64,000 nucleotides of DNA. Source: Martinezella lusitana (GTDB lineage Bacteria > Pseudomonadota > Alphaproteobacteria > Rhizobiales > Rhizobiaceae). Numbering within the stretch: position 1 is the first letter of the stretch; each line of letters opens with the position of its first letter. The notes below the pieces were generated by a model that made no database searches, had not been told where the DNA came from, and worked only from the letters and a program-made list of their open reading frames with translations. This document shows positions 1 to 9,111 of the stretch, piece by piece. The DNA is taken from NCBI RefSeq assembly GCF_016901135.1, contig NZ_JAFEVL010000010.1:62001-126000 (forward strand), in the 5' to 3' direction. The position numbers and the translations under genes were made by a program.

Positions 1-202
1 TGTCAAGCGTATGCTGGGCGCGGACCAGAGCCGACGTGAAGGCGATGTCGTACTTGATGCCGTAGTCGGCCAGTGCCTTGCCGCCGGTTTTGGCTTCCTC
101 GACGCCGAGGTCGGTCAGGTCGGGATCCTTCCAGCCGGTAAAGAGATTCTTCAAATTCCAGTCGCTCTGGCCATGGCGAACGAGGACGAGAGTACCGCTC
201 AT
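1..202 (-). CDS. gpmA: 2,3-bisphosphoglycerate-dependent phosphoglycerate mutase, 3' end outside window
   Basis: Interconverts 3- and 2-phosphoglycerate in glycolysis and gluconeogenesis (cytosol). Only the first 67 codons are in the window. They begin [16 protein letters not shown], which carries the LVRHGQS motif of the family with the histidine that becomes phosphorylated, followed by the typical [15 protein letters not shown] stretch. The rest runs off the left edge. It lies downstream of dapB on the same strand, with a RIME-like repeat in the 123-base gap, so it may be read from the dapB transcript or from its own promoter. The family assignment is firm; the missing C-terminus cannot be judged. 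Confidence 0.93.
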   Translation of the reverse strand, partial: MSGTLVLVRHGQSDWNLKNLFTGWKDPDLTDLGVEEAKTGGKALADYGIKYDIAFTSALVRAQHTLD

Positions 203-218
203 AAATGTCACTCCTTGA

Positions 219-317
219 TAGAGCAATTCCAGGAAAAGTGCGTAGCGGTTTTCCGTCCGGAATTGCGAGACAATAAAAGGCTGGAGCGGATCGGCAGTTC
301 CGTGCCGACCCGCTCCA
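219..317. repeat. RIME1-like intergenic palindromic element, copy 1
   Basis: About 99 bases made of two palindromes. The first has arms GCAATTCC and GGAATTGC around GGAAAA/TTTTCC. The second has 15-base arms (282-296 and 303-317) with one mismatch. A close copy lies at 14131-14235. Size and two-palindrome structure fit RIME1 (about 108 bp, known from rhizobia). It separates dapB from gpmA. Confidence 0.75.
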
Positions 318-325
318 GGATCGGA

Positions 326-1150
326 TCAACGTGTGGAGAGCCCGAGAACATCGAGCATGGAATAGAAGCCGGGTTTCTTGTCGCGGGCCCAAAGTGCCGC
401 TTGCAGCGCGCCTCGGGCAAACAGCGAACGGTCACCGGCGCTGTGGGACAGGGTCAGCCGCTCGCTCTCGCTGGCGAAGATGACCGAGTGATCGCCGACC
501 ACGCCGCCGCCGCGCAGGGTCGCAAAGCCGATCGTGCCAGCCGGACGCGGGCCGGTATGGCCATCACGCACGCGCACGGAATTGTCGTCGAGATCGATGC
601 CGCGCCCTTTGGCTGCGGCCTGGCCGAGCAGCAGCGCGGTGCCCGAGGGCGCATCGACCTTGTGCCGGTGATGCATCTCCAGCACTTCGATATCCCAGTC
701 GGCGGAGGGAAGGGCGCGCGCCGCCTGCTCGACGAGCACACTCAAAAGGTTGATGCCGAGGCCCATATTGCCTGATTTGACGATGCGGGCATGGCGGGCG
801 GCCGCCTGGAACTTGGCATCGTCCTCCGCCGTGCATCCGGTCGTGCCGATGATGTGGACGATGCGCGCCTGCGCGGCAAGCCCGGCGAAGGTGACGCTGG
901 TTACCGGCGTTGTGAAATCGATGACGCCCTCGGCATGCAGAAAGGCGGCAAGCGGATCGTCGGTGACGGGAATGCCGATCGGCCCCAGCCCGGCAATCTC
1001 GCCGGCATCCTTGCCGATGAAGGCGGAGCCGGGACGCGCGACGGCGGCATGCAAGGTCAGGTCCTCGGTGGCGTGAATGAGGCGGATCAGAGCCTGCCCC
1101 ATGCGGCCCGCCGCGCCAACCACCACCAGCTTCATCGCATCGTCGCTCAT
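326..1150 (-). CDS. dapB: 4-hydroxy-tetrahydrodipicolinate reductase
   Basis: Reduces 4-hydroxy-tetrahydrodipicolinate with NAD(P)H in lysine and diaminopimelate synthesis. The 274-residue length is normal. The N-terminal dinucleotide fold shows GAAGRMG (residues 12-18). The signature with catalytic His160 and Lys164 followed by DAPSGTA (166-172) is intact; these match His159 and Lys163 of the E. coli enzyme. The start is 15 bases after the stop of the upstream ABC exporter gene, which suggests one transcript. A downstream ATG (Met6, MKLVVVG) is a possible alternative start; neither has a strong Shine-Dalgarno sequence. Confidence 0.96.
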   Translation of the reverse strand: MSDDAMKLVVVGAAGRMGQALIRLIHATEDLTLHAAVARPGSAFIGKDAGEIAGLGPIGIPVTDDPLAAFLHAEGVIDFTTPVTSVTFAGLAAQARIVHIIGTTGCTAEDDAKFQAAARHARIVKSGNMGLGINLLSVLVEQAARALPSADWDIEVLEMHHRHKVDAPSGTALLLGQAAAKGRGIDLDDNSVRVRDGHTGPRPAGTIGFATLRGGGVVGDHSVIFASESERLTLSHSAGDRSLFARGALQAALWARDKKPGFYSMLDVLGLSTR

Positions 1151-1165
1151 GTCGTCTCTATCGTC

Positions 1166-3004
1166 TTATTTGCGGGAGTTGCCGGAAACGGCCGGCCGCT
1201 GAAGGTTGTTGAGGCGAGCGTAAAGGCCATTGTCGGCCTCCGCAAGCGTCTCGTGGTTGCCCTCTTCGACGACGCGTCCGTTCTGCATGACGATGATCTT
1301 CTCGGCCCGGACGACCGTCGACAGGCGGTGGGCGATGACGACGACCGTGCGGCCGCTCATGGCTTCGTCCAGCGCCTTCTGCACGGCGGCTTCCGATTCC
1401 GTGTCGAGCGCCGAAGTCGCTTCGTCGAGCAGCAGGATCGGCGCGTTGCGCACCAGCGCGCGGGCGATCGACAGGCGCTGCCGCTGGCCACCGGAAAGCG
1501 TCACGCCGTTTTCGCCGACCGGCGTGTTGTAGCCCTGCGGCTGCGTCACGATGAAATCATGGGCATAGGCCAGGCGGGCTGCCTCTTCGATCTCCGCGTC
1601 GGTCGCGTCAGGGCGGCCATAGCGGATGTTGTCACGGATCGTACCTTCGAAGAGATAAGGCTGCTGCGAGACATAGGCGAGCTGCTCTCGCAGAGACTGC
1701 TTCGTAACGTGCGCTATGTCCTGCCCGTCGATGAAAATACTGCCGGCCTTCGGATCGTAGAAGCGCGGAATGAGATTGATGACGGTGGATTTCCCGGCGC
1801 CGGAAGGGCCGACTAGCGCCGTGGTCTGTCCGCCCTCGGCAGTGAAATTAACGCCGGATAGAACCGCCTCGTCGCCATAAGCAAATTCCACGTCGCGGAA
1901 CTCTATGCGGGCGTCAGTCACGGTAAGCGGCTTGGCGTCCTGCAGATCGCGCTGGCGCGGTTCCATGTCGAGCAGTTCGTAGATCATCCGTGCATTGACG
2001 ACCGCGCGTTCAAGCTGCGTCTGCAACTTCGCGAGGCGGCGGGCCGGATCATAAGCCAAAAGCAGCGATACGATGAAGGAAAACACTGCGCCTGGCGGCA
2101 CATTTTCATAAATCGAACGGTAGGCGGCATAGGCAAAAACGCCGGCGACGGCAAAGCCGGCAACCGTTTCGATCAGCGGGCCGTTACGCTCGGAAATGCG
2201 AACAATACGGTTTTGTCGATTCTCTGCTGCCGTAATCAGCTTGTTGATCTTGCGGTCGAGTTCGGGCTCCATCGTGAAGGCCTTGACGATGGAAATGCCT
2301 TGAATGGTTTCCTGCATCGCGCCAAGCACGCGGCTGTTGAGAACGACCGCCTCGCGCGTGACGGCGCGCAGGCGCTTGGAGATGTGGCGCAAGGCCAGAA
2401 ATACAGGTGGGGCAATGACGAAAAAGATAAGGCTGAGCAATGGGTCCTGATAGACCATGTTGCCGAGCAGAAAGACGAATGACAGAAAGTCGCGCGCCGT
2501 AGACGTGATGACGAGGTTCATCACATCGCGGATGCCGGAAACGTTTTGGCTGACCCGCGCGGCAATCTGAGCCGAGCGCGCTTCACTGAAAAAACCGACT
2601 GACAGCGTCATCAGATGCGCATAGAGGCGCCGTTGATAGCGAGCGATGATGTCATTGCCGATCTTGGACAGAATGACCGATTGAAAATAGCCGGCAAAAC
2701 CACGCGCTATAAAAGCCGCAAGTATAGCAAGACAAATCAGCCACATGACTTCGGCGCGGCGCTCGTAGAAAGCGCCGTTGACGATCGGCCTCATAACAAA
2801 GGCCATCATCGCTGTGGATGCTGCGACGACAATGAGGCAAAAGATTGCGACCGAATAGCCCCAGACATGATCACGGCCGTTTTCAGCTATAACGCGCTTC
2901 AGGACAACGGTAATGGCTTCGCTGTCGATATCGGTCTTTTTCGTGTTGGGCGACTTCAAAAATCGGTTTCCTGTCTCAAACCAAGTGAGCCGCGCACGGC
3001 ACAT
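1166..3004 (-). CDS. ABC exporter, fused permease and ATPase (MsbA/lipid flippase type)
   Basis: A half-transporter of up to 612 residues, with an N-terminal six-helix exporter membrane domain (about residues 45-340) and a C-terminal ATPase. Walker A GPSGAGKS is at 398-405, LSGGQ at 503-507, and Walker B ILLLDEATSALD about 20 residues later. Such proteins act as homodimers and export lipids such as lipid A, glycans or drugs; the substrate cannot be read from sequence. The open frame begins at ATG 3004, but a TTG at 2959 has a better Shine-Dalgarno (ACAGGAAACC) and gives an N-terminus MKSPNTKK, so the true start may be 2959. It lies between glk and dapB. Confidence 0.9.
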   Translation of the reverse strand: MCRARLTWFETGNRFLKSPNTKKTDIDSEAITVVLKRVIAENGRDHVWGYSVAIFCLIVVAASTAMMAFVMRPIVNGAFYERRAEVMWLICLAILAAFIARGFAGYFQSVILSKIGNDIIARYQRRLYAHLMTLSVGFFSEARSAQIAARVSQNVSGIRDVMNLVITSTARDFLSFVFLLGNMVYQDPLLSLIFFVIAPPVFLALRHISKRLRAVTREAVVLNSRVLGAMQETIQGISIVKAFTMEPELDRKINKLITAAENRQNRIVRISERNGPLIETVAGFAVAGVFAYAAYRSIYENVPPGAVFSFIVSLLLAYDPARRLAKLQTQLERAVVNARMIYELLDMEPRQRDLQDAKPLTVTDARIEFRDVEFAYGDEAVLSGVNFTAEGGQTTALVGPSGAGKSTVINLIPRFYDPKAGSIFIDGQDIAHVTKQSLREQLAYVSQQPYLFEGTIRDNIRYGRPDATDAEIEEAARLAYAHDFIVTQPQGYNTPVGENGVTLSGGQRQRLSIARALVRNAPILLLDEATSALDTESEAAVQKALDEAMSGRTVVVIAHRLSTVVRAEKIIVMQNGRVVEEGNHETLAEADNGLYARLNNLQRPAVSGNSRK

Positions 3005-3167
3005 GCTGCCGCGGCTCTATAAAGAGTTAGGACGGCTTTGGCTAGGGACGGCCTGCCGCACTGGTTAAGGCCGATCTCGGAGCCGACCTTATTATAGAGG
3101 AAGGCGGCTCCTTCAAAAAGGCATAGCGCGTCAGTAGTTTCGATGCGCCATCGGCTATTGAAAGCGA

Positions 3168-4190
3168 TCAACGCCGCCAGCGGCGGCCGTCGGTCGCAAG
3201 CCCAAAGCTCGACGGCTTGCGGGCGTAGGCCGCAAGGCCGGAAAGCGCAGCCAGCGGATTGACTACGACATGGGTCGGGATCGTTTTCATCATTTCGCTA
3301 TGCGGCGCCTTGTCCTCGAAGGCGGCGCGGAATTCCGGCTTCTGCAGCGCTGGCAGGATCTTTTGCGAGATGCCGCCGGAAAGATAGACGCCGCCGCGCG
3401 CCATGAAGATCATGGCGATATCGCCGGCAAGGCGACCGAGATAGGTGACGAACAGCGTCAGCGTCTCCTCGGCCTGCGCGTTGGTGCCAGCAAGCGCATG
3501 GGTGGTGATATCGGCCGGCTCCTTCAGGCTCGGCTCGACGCCGTCGACCTTGCAGATGGCATGATAGAGGTTCTGCAGCCCGCGGCCGCAAATGATCTGC
3601 TCGGCCGAGATGCGGCCTTCGATGGCCTCCAGATGCGGCCAGATCTGCAGGTCGCGTTCCGTGCGCGGACCGAGATCGATATGGCCGCCTTCGCCCGGCA
3701 CCGGTATCCACTGATGCTGGGTGTGGATCAGGCCGGCGACACCAAGCCCGGTGCCCGGTCCGAGCACGGCGCGCGAGGCAGCCATGCTATCCCGCGTCTC
3801 GCCGATGGTTTCGCGATGCTCGTCGGCAACGTCGGCGATTGCCAGCGCCTGCGCCTCGAAATCGTTGATGACGAGCACGTCTTCGATGCCGAGATTGGCG
3901 ATCATCGTCTTCGGACGGATCACCCAGTCGCAATTGGTCAGCGGAATTTCATCGCCCTGCACGGGGCCAGCCATGGCAAGGATCGCGGCGCGGGGCTGGA
4001 CCTTGCTCTTTTTGAGGATCAGCTTGATCGCATCGTCGATCGTCTCGAAATTCGCCGTCTGCACGACAGGAAAATGCTCCTGTTCGGAATTCGCATCGGC
4101 AAGGATCGAGAAACGCGCATTGGTACCGCCGATATCGCCGATGAGAATCGGAAAAGGCAGGGGGGCATCGCTGTGATTAAGCTCGGGCAT
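3168..4190 (-). CDS. glk: glucokinase
   Basis: Phosphorylates glucose with ATP to glucose 6-phosphate in the cytosol. The 340-residue protein belongs to the E. coli Glk family: phosphate-binding [10 protein letters not shown] (18-27), catalytic Asp in VINDFEAQA (Asp110), GPGTGLG (144-150), and the EGGHIDLGP segment (167-175) that closes the sugar site. The gene starts 34 bases after the mgsA stop, so the two are probably co-transcribed. A 163-base gap without a clear gene separates it from the ABC exporter downstream. Confidence 0.95.
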   Translation of the reverse strand: MPELNHSDAPLPFPILIGDIGGTNARFSILADANSEQEHFPVVQTANFETIDDAIKLILKKSKVQPRAAILAMAGPVQGDEIPLTNCDWVIRPKTMIANLGIEDVLVINDFEAQALAIADVADEHRETIGETRDSMAASRAVLGPGTGLGVAGLIHTQHQWIPVPGEGGHIDLGPRTERDLQIWPHLEAIEGRISAEQIICGRGLQNLYHAICKVDGVEPSLKEPADITTHALAGTNAQAEETLTLFVTYLGRLAGDIAMIFMARGGVYLSGGISQKILPALQKPEFRAAFEDKAPHSEMMKTIPTHVVVNPLAALSGLAAYARKPSSFGLATDGRRWRR

Positions 4191-4224
4191 GGCCAGGTCC
4201 GTCGTCTGCCGCCGGCAAGGCGGA

Positions 4225-4605
4225 TTAATGGTTCAGTGTTTTGATCAGCCGCTCGGCGGTGGATTCGTTGAGCGCCATCGGAATGTCGTAGACAACGGCA
4301 AGCCGCGTCAATGCCTTCACGTCGACATCGTGCGGCAGCGGGGTGAGGGGGTCGATGAAGAAGACGAGCATGTCGATCTCGCCGGTGGCGATCAGCGCGC
4401 CGATCTGCTGGTCGCCGCCGAGCGGCCCGCTTTTCAGGCGGGTGACCTTGAGATCGGGGCAGGCGTCGAGCACGCGGCCGCCGGTCGTGCCGGTCGCGAC
4501 GATATGCCAATCGGCAAGGGCCGCTTCGTTACGCCGCGCAAACTCCGCCATCGCATCCTTTTTCTGATCGTGCGCGATCAGCGCGATGCATTTGCCGCCG
4601 GCCAT
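4225..4605 (-). CDS. mgsA: methylglyoxal synthase
   Basis: Converts dihydroxyacetone phosphate to methylglyoxal and phosphate, a bypass that releases phosphate when sugar phosphates accumulate. The 126-residue protein has the family motifs in order: ALIAHDQKK (8-16), TGTTGGRV (38-45), [12 protein letters not shown] with the catalytic Asp65 (59-70), and PHDVDVKAL with His92 and Asp95. Length is slightly under the 152 of E. coli because the C-terminal tail is short. It is first of a pair with glk, a sensible link because both act at the top of sugar phosphate metabolism. Confidence 0.95.
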   Translation of the reverse strand: MAGGKCIALIAHDQKKDAMAEFARRNEAALADWHIVATGTTGGRVLDACPDLKVTRLKSGPLGGDQQIGALIATGEIDMLVFFIDPLTPLPHDVDVKALTRLAVVYDIPMALNESTAERLIKTLNH

Positions 4606-4704
4606 GAAGTTCTTGCTCCGCCCAGTATTTTCAATCGATTTATCCGCCTTCTATACCAAGAGCAGGAGCTTTGAAAGGCCGCTCCGGCAAGGACCGTCCA
4701 AGCC

Positions 4705-5763
4705 TCACTGCTGCGGGATCTGGCCGGGCGGCGTATTGCCGGAGACCGGCATCGTCTCCGTTTCCGCCGACGCGCCGGCACCCGTGGCGCCAAAGGTGGC
4801 AGCGCGGACGGAAGCGACCGGCGGCGCGGCCAGCACGGCCTGGCAGGCTTTGGGCAGATCGGAAACCATGACCTCGCGGGGCTTTGCCGGCGGCTTCGCG
4901 CCGGGCTTCGGCTTTGCCCACGGTTCGGGGCCGAGCCACCAGGCGAGCGTCTTGTCGCAGCCGTCGCCGGCCGCAACCGGGGCCTGCGGCGTGCAGCCGA
5001 CCGAGCCGGCGGGGCAGCGGATGCGGATATGGAAATGCGAGTCATGTCCATATTCCGGGCGCAGCTTGCCGAGATTGCTGCGGTCGCCGGTCCATGTGTC
5101 GCACATCTTCTTCTTGATGGCCGGATTGACGAAGATGCGCTCGACTTCGGGGTAGCTGGCCGCCCGCATCAGCAGACGGGCATGCGCCGGCGTCCAGATC
5201 CTGTCGTTGATGGTCAGGAACTTGTCCTTCGCCAGCATCGAGGTGAAGGGCAGGGTCTCGCGCTCCGCAGCCGTCAGCTTATGCGGAGGCATGGGCGTCA
5301 GCCATACATCGGCGTCGAGGCCGATCTGATGCGAGGCATGGCCGTTGAACATCGGGCCGCCGCGCGGCTGCGAGATGTCGCCGACGAGCAGGCCCGGCCA
5401 GCCGTCACGCATCGCCGCATCGCGTGACAGGCGCTCGAGAAGGCCGATCATGTCAGGCCGGCCCCAGCGACGGTTGCGCGACAGGCGCATGGCCTGCCAG
5501 GTCGGCCCGTCGGCGGGCAGCGCCACGGCGCCGGCAAGGCAACCCTTGGCATAAAAGCCGATCGATTGCGGCGGTCCCTGCGTCGGTAGCGTCACGGCCC
5601 CGAAGATCGCCTTGGCACTGCCGGGCGTCGGCCCCGCCTGCTGCGCCAGTGCATCGCCGGCAATGAGGCCCATGCCGATCGTGGCGGCGAGGGAAAATTT
5701 GCCGAGAGTTTGGCCGATAGTTTGGCCTATAGTTTGGAAAGTGCGAACCAGGAGCGAAACCAT
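4705..5763 (-). CDS. mepA: penicillin-insensitive murein endopeptidase (peptidase M74)
   Basis: Periplasmic zinc peptidase that cuts D-alanyl-diaminopimelate cross-links in peptidoglycan. A hydrophobic N-terminus (about residues 1-41, ending GDALAQQ) looks like a signal peptide. The domain shows RGGPMFNGHASHQIGLDAD (134-152) and YGHDSHFHIRI (239-249); His145, Asp152 and His245 match the zinc ligands of E. coli MepA. The C-terminal 70 residues are rich in Pro, Ala and Lys and are probably unstructured. The signal region holds a short repeat TIGQTIGQT encoded by tandem 12-base units. At 352 residues it is longer than E. coli MepA (274), mainly through both ends. Confidence 0.92.
   Translation of the reverse strand: MVSLLVRTFQTIGQTIGQTLGKFSLAATIGMGLIAGDALAQQAGPTPGSAKAIFGAVTLPTQGPPQSIGFYAKGCLAGAVALPADGPTWQAMRLSRNRRWGRPDMIGLLERLSRDAAMRDGWPGLLVGDISQPRGGPMFNGHASHQIGLDADVWLTPMPPHKLTAAERETLPFTSMLAKDKFLTINDRIWTPAHARLLMRAASYPEVERIFVNPAIKKKMCDTWTGDRSNLGKLRPEYGHDSHFHIRIRCPAGSVGCTPQAPVAAGDGCDKTLAWWLGPEPWAKPKPGAKPPAKPREVMVSDLPKACQAVLAAPPVASVRAATFGATGAGASAETETMPVSGNTPPGQIPQQ
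5707..5742. repeat. 12-base tandem repeat inside the mepA signal region
   Basis: Three units beginning AGTTTGG at 12-base steps encode the repeated TIGQ in the MepA signal sequence. The third unit is diverged. Such a repeat could change copy number by slippage without breaking the frame. Confidence 0.6.
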
Positions 5764-5810
5764 GCATATCCTTGAAAGGCGGTCGGAACAGGCCGAGTGA
5801 TTTGCGGCGA

Positions 5811-5840
5811 GATTACCTTGAAAAGGAAGCGAGGGTAATC
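5811..5840. other. inverted repeat in the gap upstream of mepA
   Basis: GATTACC (5811-5817) and GGTAATC (5834-5840) form a 7-base stem with a 16-base loop in the 144-base gap between mepA and the isochorismatase-family gene. It could be a terminator for the latter, which reads toward it, but there is no T-run. Confidence 0.3.
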
Positions 5841-5907
5841 CACGTTCAATCGCCGGTGGCTGATGAGCGACTGTCCGTCGCCCGCTTAGGCCGTCACTTC
5901 TGACGGA

Positions 5908-6477
5908 TCAATTTGCCAGGATTTCCTCCGTCTTGCGAATACGCGACAGTCGCGGCAATACCTTCGTGCAGGCGAAATCCTGCATTTCCGGCGAAAAAGT
6001 CGTCACTGCGTCCTCGGCGACGATGACGGCATAATTTGCCGCATGGGCATCGCGAACGGTCGATTCGACGCCGAAATTGGTGGCGACACCGGTCAGGATC
6101 AGCGTTTTGATGCCGCGGCGACGAAGCTGCAGATCGAGTTCGGTGCCGTAGAAGGCGCTCCATTGGCGTTTGACGATCGCGACATCCGGCGTCAGCGCCG
6201 CGATTTCGATGGGTGCCGCCAGGGCGGCCGGCGACAAGCCTCCGGCGGGAAGGGCGAAGGTTTCGTCGGTGGGCTGATTGACAGCGTCGGTATAGTCCGG
6301 GGAAAATCCAACCGTTACAAAAACGGTGGTTCCACCATCGGCCTTCAGCTTGTTCGCGATGGCAACTGTATTCGCGACGATCTGTTGAGCGGAATAGGGG
6401 GCAAGCGGCCGGCTGAGAACGAGGCCTTGCAGGTCGATGGAAATAAGCGCGGTGGTCCGGGGATCGTAAAGAGGCAT
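5908..6477 (-). CDS. isochorismatase-family hydrolase
   Basis: A 189-residue member of the isochorismatase/cysteine hydrolase fold. Asp15 in LISIDLQG and Lys103 match two members of the usual Asp-Lys-Cys triad. The third position lies in GVATNFGVEST, where Gly136 replaces the cysteine. True isochorismatases (EntB, PhzD) also have Gly here while nicotinamidases have Cys, so an amidase role is unlikely. The start was set at 6477 because GGAG lies six bases upstream; an in-frame ATG at 6498 lies inside an operator. The gene is divergent from a TetR gene whose operators cover its promoter region, so it is probably repressed by it. Substrate unknown. Confidence 0.85.
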   Translation of the reverse strand: MPLYDPRTTALISIDLQGLVLSRPLAPYSAQQIVANTVAIANKLKADGGTTVFVTVGFSPDYTDAVNQPTDETFALPAGGLSPAALAAPIEIAALTPDVAIVKRQWSAFYGTELDLQLRRRGIKTLILTGVATNFGVESTVRDAHAANYAVIVAEDAVTTFSPEMQDFACTKVLPRLSRIRKTEEILAN

Positions 6478-6497
6478 TTGGAGCTCCAAGAGAAACA

Positions 6498-6536
6498 TGA
6501 GGGTATCCTCACAATGGAAATATGAGGATGACCTCA
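6498..6536. promoter_or_regulatory. paired TetR operators TGAGG-N4-CCTCA
   Basis: Two identical-class 14-base palindromes, 6498-6511 and 6523-6536, share TGAGG-N4-CCTCA with centres 25 bases apart. They lie between the divergent isochorismatase-family and tetR genes, and the second overlaps the tetR start codon. This is a typical layout for an autorepressing TetR protein controlling its neighbour. Confidence 0.75.
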
Positions 6537-7148
6537 CAAAAATCAAGTGAAGAATTGAAGACGCGCACCCCGAAGCGGCAGCGCGGCCATGATCGTGTCG
6601 TCGTCCTGTTGGAAGCGGCCGCAAAGGTCTTTGCGCGAAAGGGCTATGAAGCCGCAACGATGACTGAGATCGCAGCCGAGGCGCGCTCCTCCATCGGTTC
6701 GCTCTATCAGTTCTTTCCGACCAAGCTCTTGCTTGCCGAGGCGCTGCATGTCGATCGCCTGGAGCGGCTGGAGGCGGTTCTTCGGGGCATGGTGGAGAGG
6801 AGCGCTGGCATTTCCCCAGCCGATGGCGGCGAAGCGATATTCGATGCGCTTGGTGCGTTCATAGAGGAATTTCCGGAATTTCCGGTTCTCGCCACGCGTC
6901 GGGATATTCCCAAGGACCGCAAGGCGCGCGCGCGGGCGGAGTTGAAGGAATTGATCGCCACCGTCCTGCGGCAGGCGCAGCCGCCGATAGCGGACGATGT
7001 CGACCTGATGTCGGGCATCGTTCTCGAGTTGTTGCGCATGGTCGTCGCTGTCGCCAATGAACCGGAAGCTGCCGAGGACCGGCGCGTCGTCAGCGAATTG
7101 CGCCTGATGCTGCGAAGGCGTCTCGAAGAAGCGGCGGCAAAGACCTGA
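6522..7148 (+). CDS. TetR/AcrR family transcriptional regulator
   Basis: A 208-residue DNA-binding repressor. The N-terminal helix-turn-helix is seen in AAAKVFARKGYEAATMTEIAAEARSSIGSLYQFFPTK (about residues 30-66, read in pieces); the rest is a ligand-binding helical domain. ATG 6522 or ATG 6528 could start the protein; both lie inside the second TGAGG-N4-CCTCA operator, so repressor binding would block its own gene. Probable targets are itself and the divergent isochorismatase-family gene. The inducer is unknown. Confidence 0.9.
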   Translation: MRMTSQKSSEELKTRTPKRQRGHDRVVVLLEAAAKVFARKGYEAATMTEIAAEARSSIGSLYQFFPTKLLLAEALHVDRLERLEAVLRGMVERSAGISPADGGEAIFDALGAFIEEFPEFPVLATRRDIPKDRKARARAELKELIATVLRQAQPPIADDVDLMSGIVLELLRMVVAVANEPEAAEDRRVVSELRLMLRRRLEEAAAKT

Positions 7149-7257
7149 TTTCAGGAACCGTCCATTGGCGGCTTTATGAAGAGGTGAGCAATTGCGTCCT
7201 GCTTTTTGCCCTCATTTGTCCTATGCTGATTCCCTAGAAATCATCAGGAGATCATGA

Positions 7258-9111
7258 ATGGCGTTGTCGCGGTTGAGAGCAGGCTTGGTCTTTTCTCTTT
7301 TTTGCCTGCTGGCCCTGCCAGCGCCCTCGCAAGCCGAAGAACCGCAGTTCCGCATCGGCACGGCCGTTCTCGGCGACCTCAAATACCAGCCGGGCTTCAA
7401 GCATTTCGATTATGTCAATCCGGATGCGCCGAAGGGCGGCGAGTTGAAGCAGTCGAGCAACGGCACATTCGACACGCTCAATCCAGTATTGTTCAAGGGG
7501 AATCCGGTTGCGGGCATAGTTCCCTTGGGTCCCGGCCTGGTCTTCGATACTCTTTTGAAATCGGCAGACGACGAGATCGCCTCCTCCTATGGATTGCTCG
7601 CCGAGGGCGTTTCCTATCCGGACGATATTTCCAGCGCCACTTTCCGTCTGCGGCCGGAGGCGAAATGGGCTGACGGCCAGCCGGTGACGCCTGAGGACGT
7701 CATCTTCAGCTTCGACAAAGCCAAGGAACTTAATCCGCTTTTCACCAGCTATTACAGCCATGTGACGCGCGCCGAAAAGACCGGCGATCGTGACGTGACT
7801 TTCTCCTTCAATGAGAAGGGCAACCGCGAACTGCCGTCGATCCTCGGCCAGTTTCCGATCGTGCCGAAGCATTGGTGGGAAGGAACCGGCCCGGATGGCA
7901 AGCCCCGCGATATCTCCCGCACGACGCTTGAGCCGGTCATGGGCTCTGGCCCCTACAAGATCGTGTCGGTCTCCCCCGGTTCGAGCATTCGTTATGAATT
8001 GCGTGACGACTATTGGGGCAAGAATCTGCCCGTCAACGTCGGCGAGGACAATTTCAGGACGATCTCCTATGCCTATTATACCGACGACGTCGTCGAGTTT
8101 GAGGCTTTCCGCGGTGGCAATATCGACTATTGGCAGGACAATGTCGCAAGCCGTTGGGTGACTGGATACGATTTCCCCGCCGCGAAGGACGGTCGCATCA
8201 AGCGCGAGGAAGTGCCTAATCCCCTGCGCGCCGCCGGCGTGATGCAGGCATTGGTGCCGAATTTGCGCCGCGCCCAGTTCCAGGACGTGCGCGTTCGCGA
8301 AGCGCTGAACTATGCCTTTGATTTCGAGGAATCGAACCGCACGACCGCCTTCAATCAATATAGCCGCATCAACAGCTTCTTTTTCGGCACCAAGCTTGCC
8401 TCGTCCGGACTGCCTGAGGGTCGGGAGTTGGAACTGCTGAACGAGATCAAAGACAAGGTTCCGCCAGAGGTCTTTACCACACCCTACACCAATCCCGTCG
8501 GCGGCGATCAGCAGAAGGCTCGTGACAATCTCCGCAAGGCGCTCGATCTGTTCAAGCAGGCGGGATATGTTCTGAAGGGCAATCAGATGGTGAACGCCCA
8601 GACGAGTCAGCCATTTTCCATCGAAATCCTGCTCGGCAGCCCTTTCGTGGAGAAATGGGTGCTGCCCTATGCCCAGAACCTGAAGAAAATCGGCATCAAC
8701 GCCACTGTACGAACCGTCGATTCCTCGCAATACATCAATCGGGTGCGCAGCTTCGACTATGACATGATCTGGAATGTATGGGCGCAGTCCCTCTATCCCG
8801 GCAACGAGCAGATCGATTTCTGGGGCTCGGCCTCGGCCAATCGCCAAGGGTCTCGCAATTATGCCGGCATTTCCGACCCCGGTATCGACGCCCTGATCAC
8901 CAAGGTCATCTTTGCCAAGGACGTTACCGACAAGGATGCCTCAGCCAGGGCGCTCGACCGCGTGCTGCTTGCTCATCACTATGTCGTTCCGCTTTTCTAT
9001 ACCACGAGCTTCCACATCGCCTATTGGGACAAATTCGAACATCCGGCCCAACTGCCCTATTACTCTATCGGCTTCCCCGACGTTTGGTGGTCGAAAAGCG
9101 CCGGAAAGTGA
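7258..9111 (+). CDS. yejA: oligopeptide/microcin-type ABC transporter, substrate-binding protein
   Basis: Periplasmic binding protein (SBP family 5) for peptide uptake. The 617-residue protein starts with a signal peptide (about residues 1-26, ending PAPSQAEE). FKHFDYVNPDAPKGGEL near residue 47 is typical of YejA. AGGAG lies seven bases before ATG 7258; an overlapping ATG at 7254 is out of frame. It is followed by yejB, yejE and yejF. E. coli YejABEF imports microcin C; in rhizobia and Brucella the system has been linked to peptide uptake and peptide resistance. The 171-base gap before yejB is larger than the other gaps in the operon. Confidence 0.93.
   Translation: MALSRLRAGLVFSLFCLLALPAPSQAEEPQFRIGTAVLGDLKYQPGFKHFDYVNPDAPKGGELKQSSNGTFDTLNPVLFKGNPVAGIVPLGPGLVFDTLLKSADDEIASSYGLLAEGVSYPDDISSATFRLRPEAKWADGQPVTPEDVIFSFDKAKELNPLFTSYYSHVTRAEKTGDRDVTFSFNEKGNRELPSILGQFPIVPKHWWEGTGPDGKPRDISRTTLEPVMGSGPYKIVSVSPGSSIRYELRDDYWGKNLPVNVGEDNFRTISYAYYTDDVVEFEAFRGGNIDYWQDNVASRWVTGYDFPAAKDGRIKREEVPNPLRAAGVMQALVPNLRRAQFQDVRVREALNYAFDFEESNRTTAFNQYSRINSFFFGTKLASSGLPEGRELELLNEIKDKVPPEVFTTPYTNPVGGDQQKARDNLRKALDLFKQAGYVLKGNQMVNAQTSQPFSIEILLGSPFVEKWVLPYAQNLKKIGINATVRTVDSSQYINRVRSFDYDMIWNVWAQSLYPGNEQIDFWGSASANRQGSRNYAGISDPGIDALITKVIFAKDVTDKDASARALDRVLLAHHYVVPLFYTTSFHIAYWDKFEHPAQLPYYSIGFPDVWWSKSAGK

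Noticed and set aside
2956..3171. 71-codon frame between glk and the ABC exporter gene
   Set aside because: Overlaps both neighbours and lacks a ribosome site or family.
7252..8847. Long antisense open frame (about 530 codons) opposite yejA
   Set aside because: Sense frame is a clear YejA; antisense frames of this size are common in high-GC DNA. No ribosome site or known domain.
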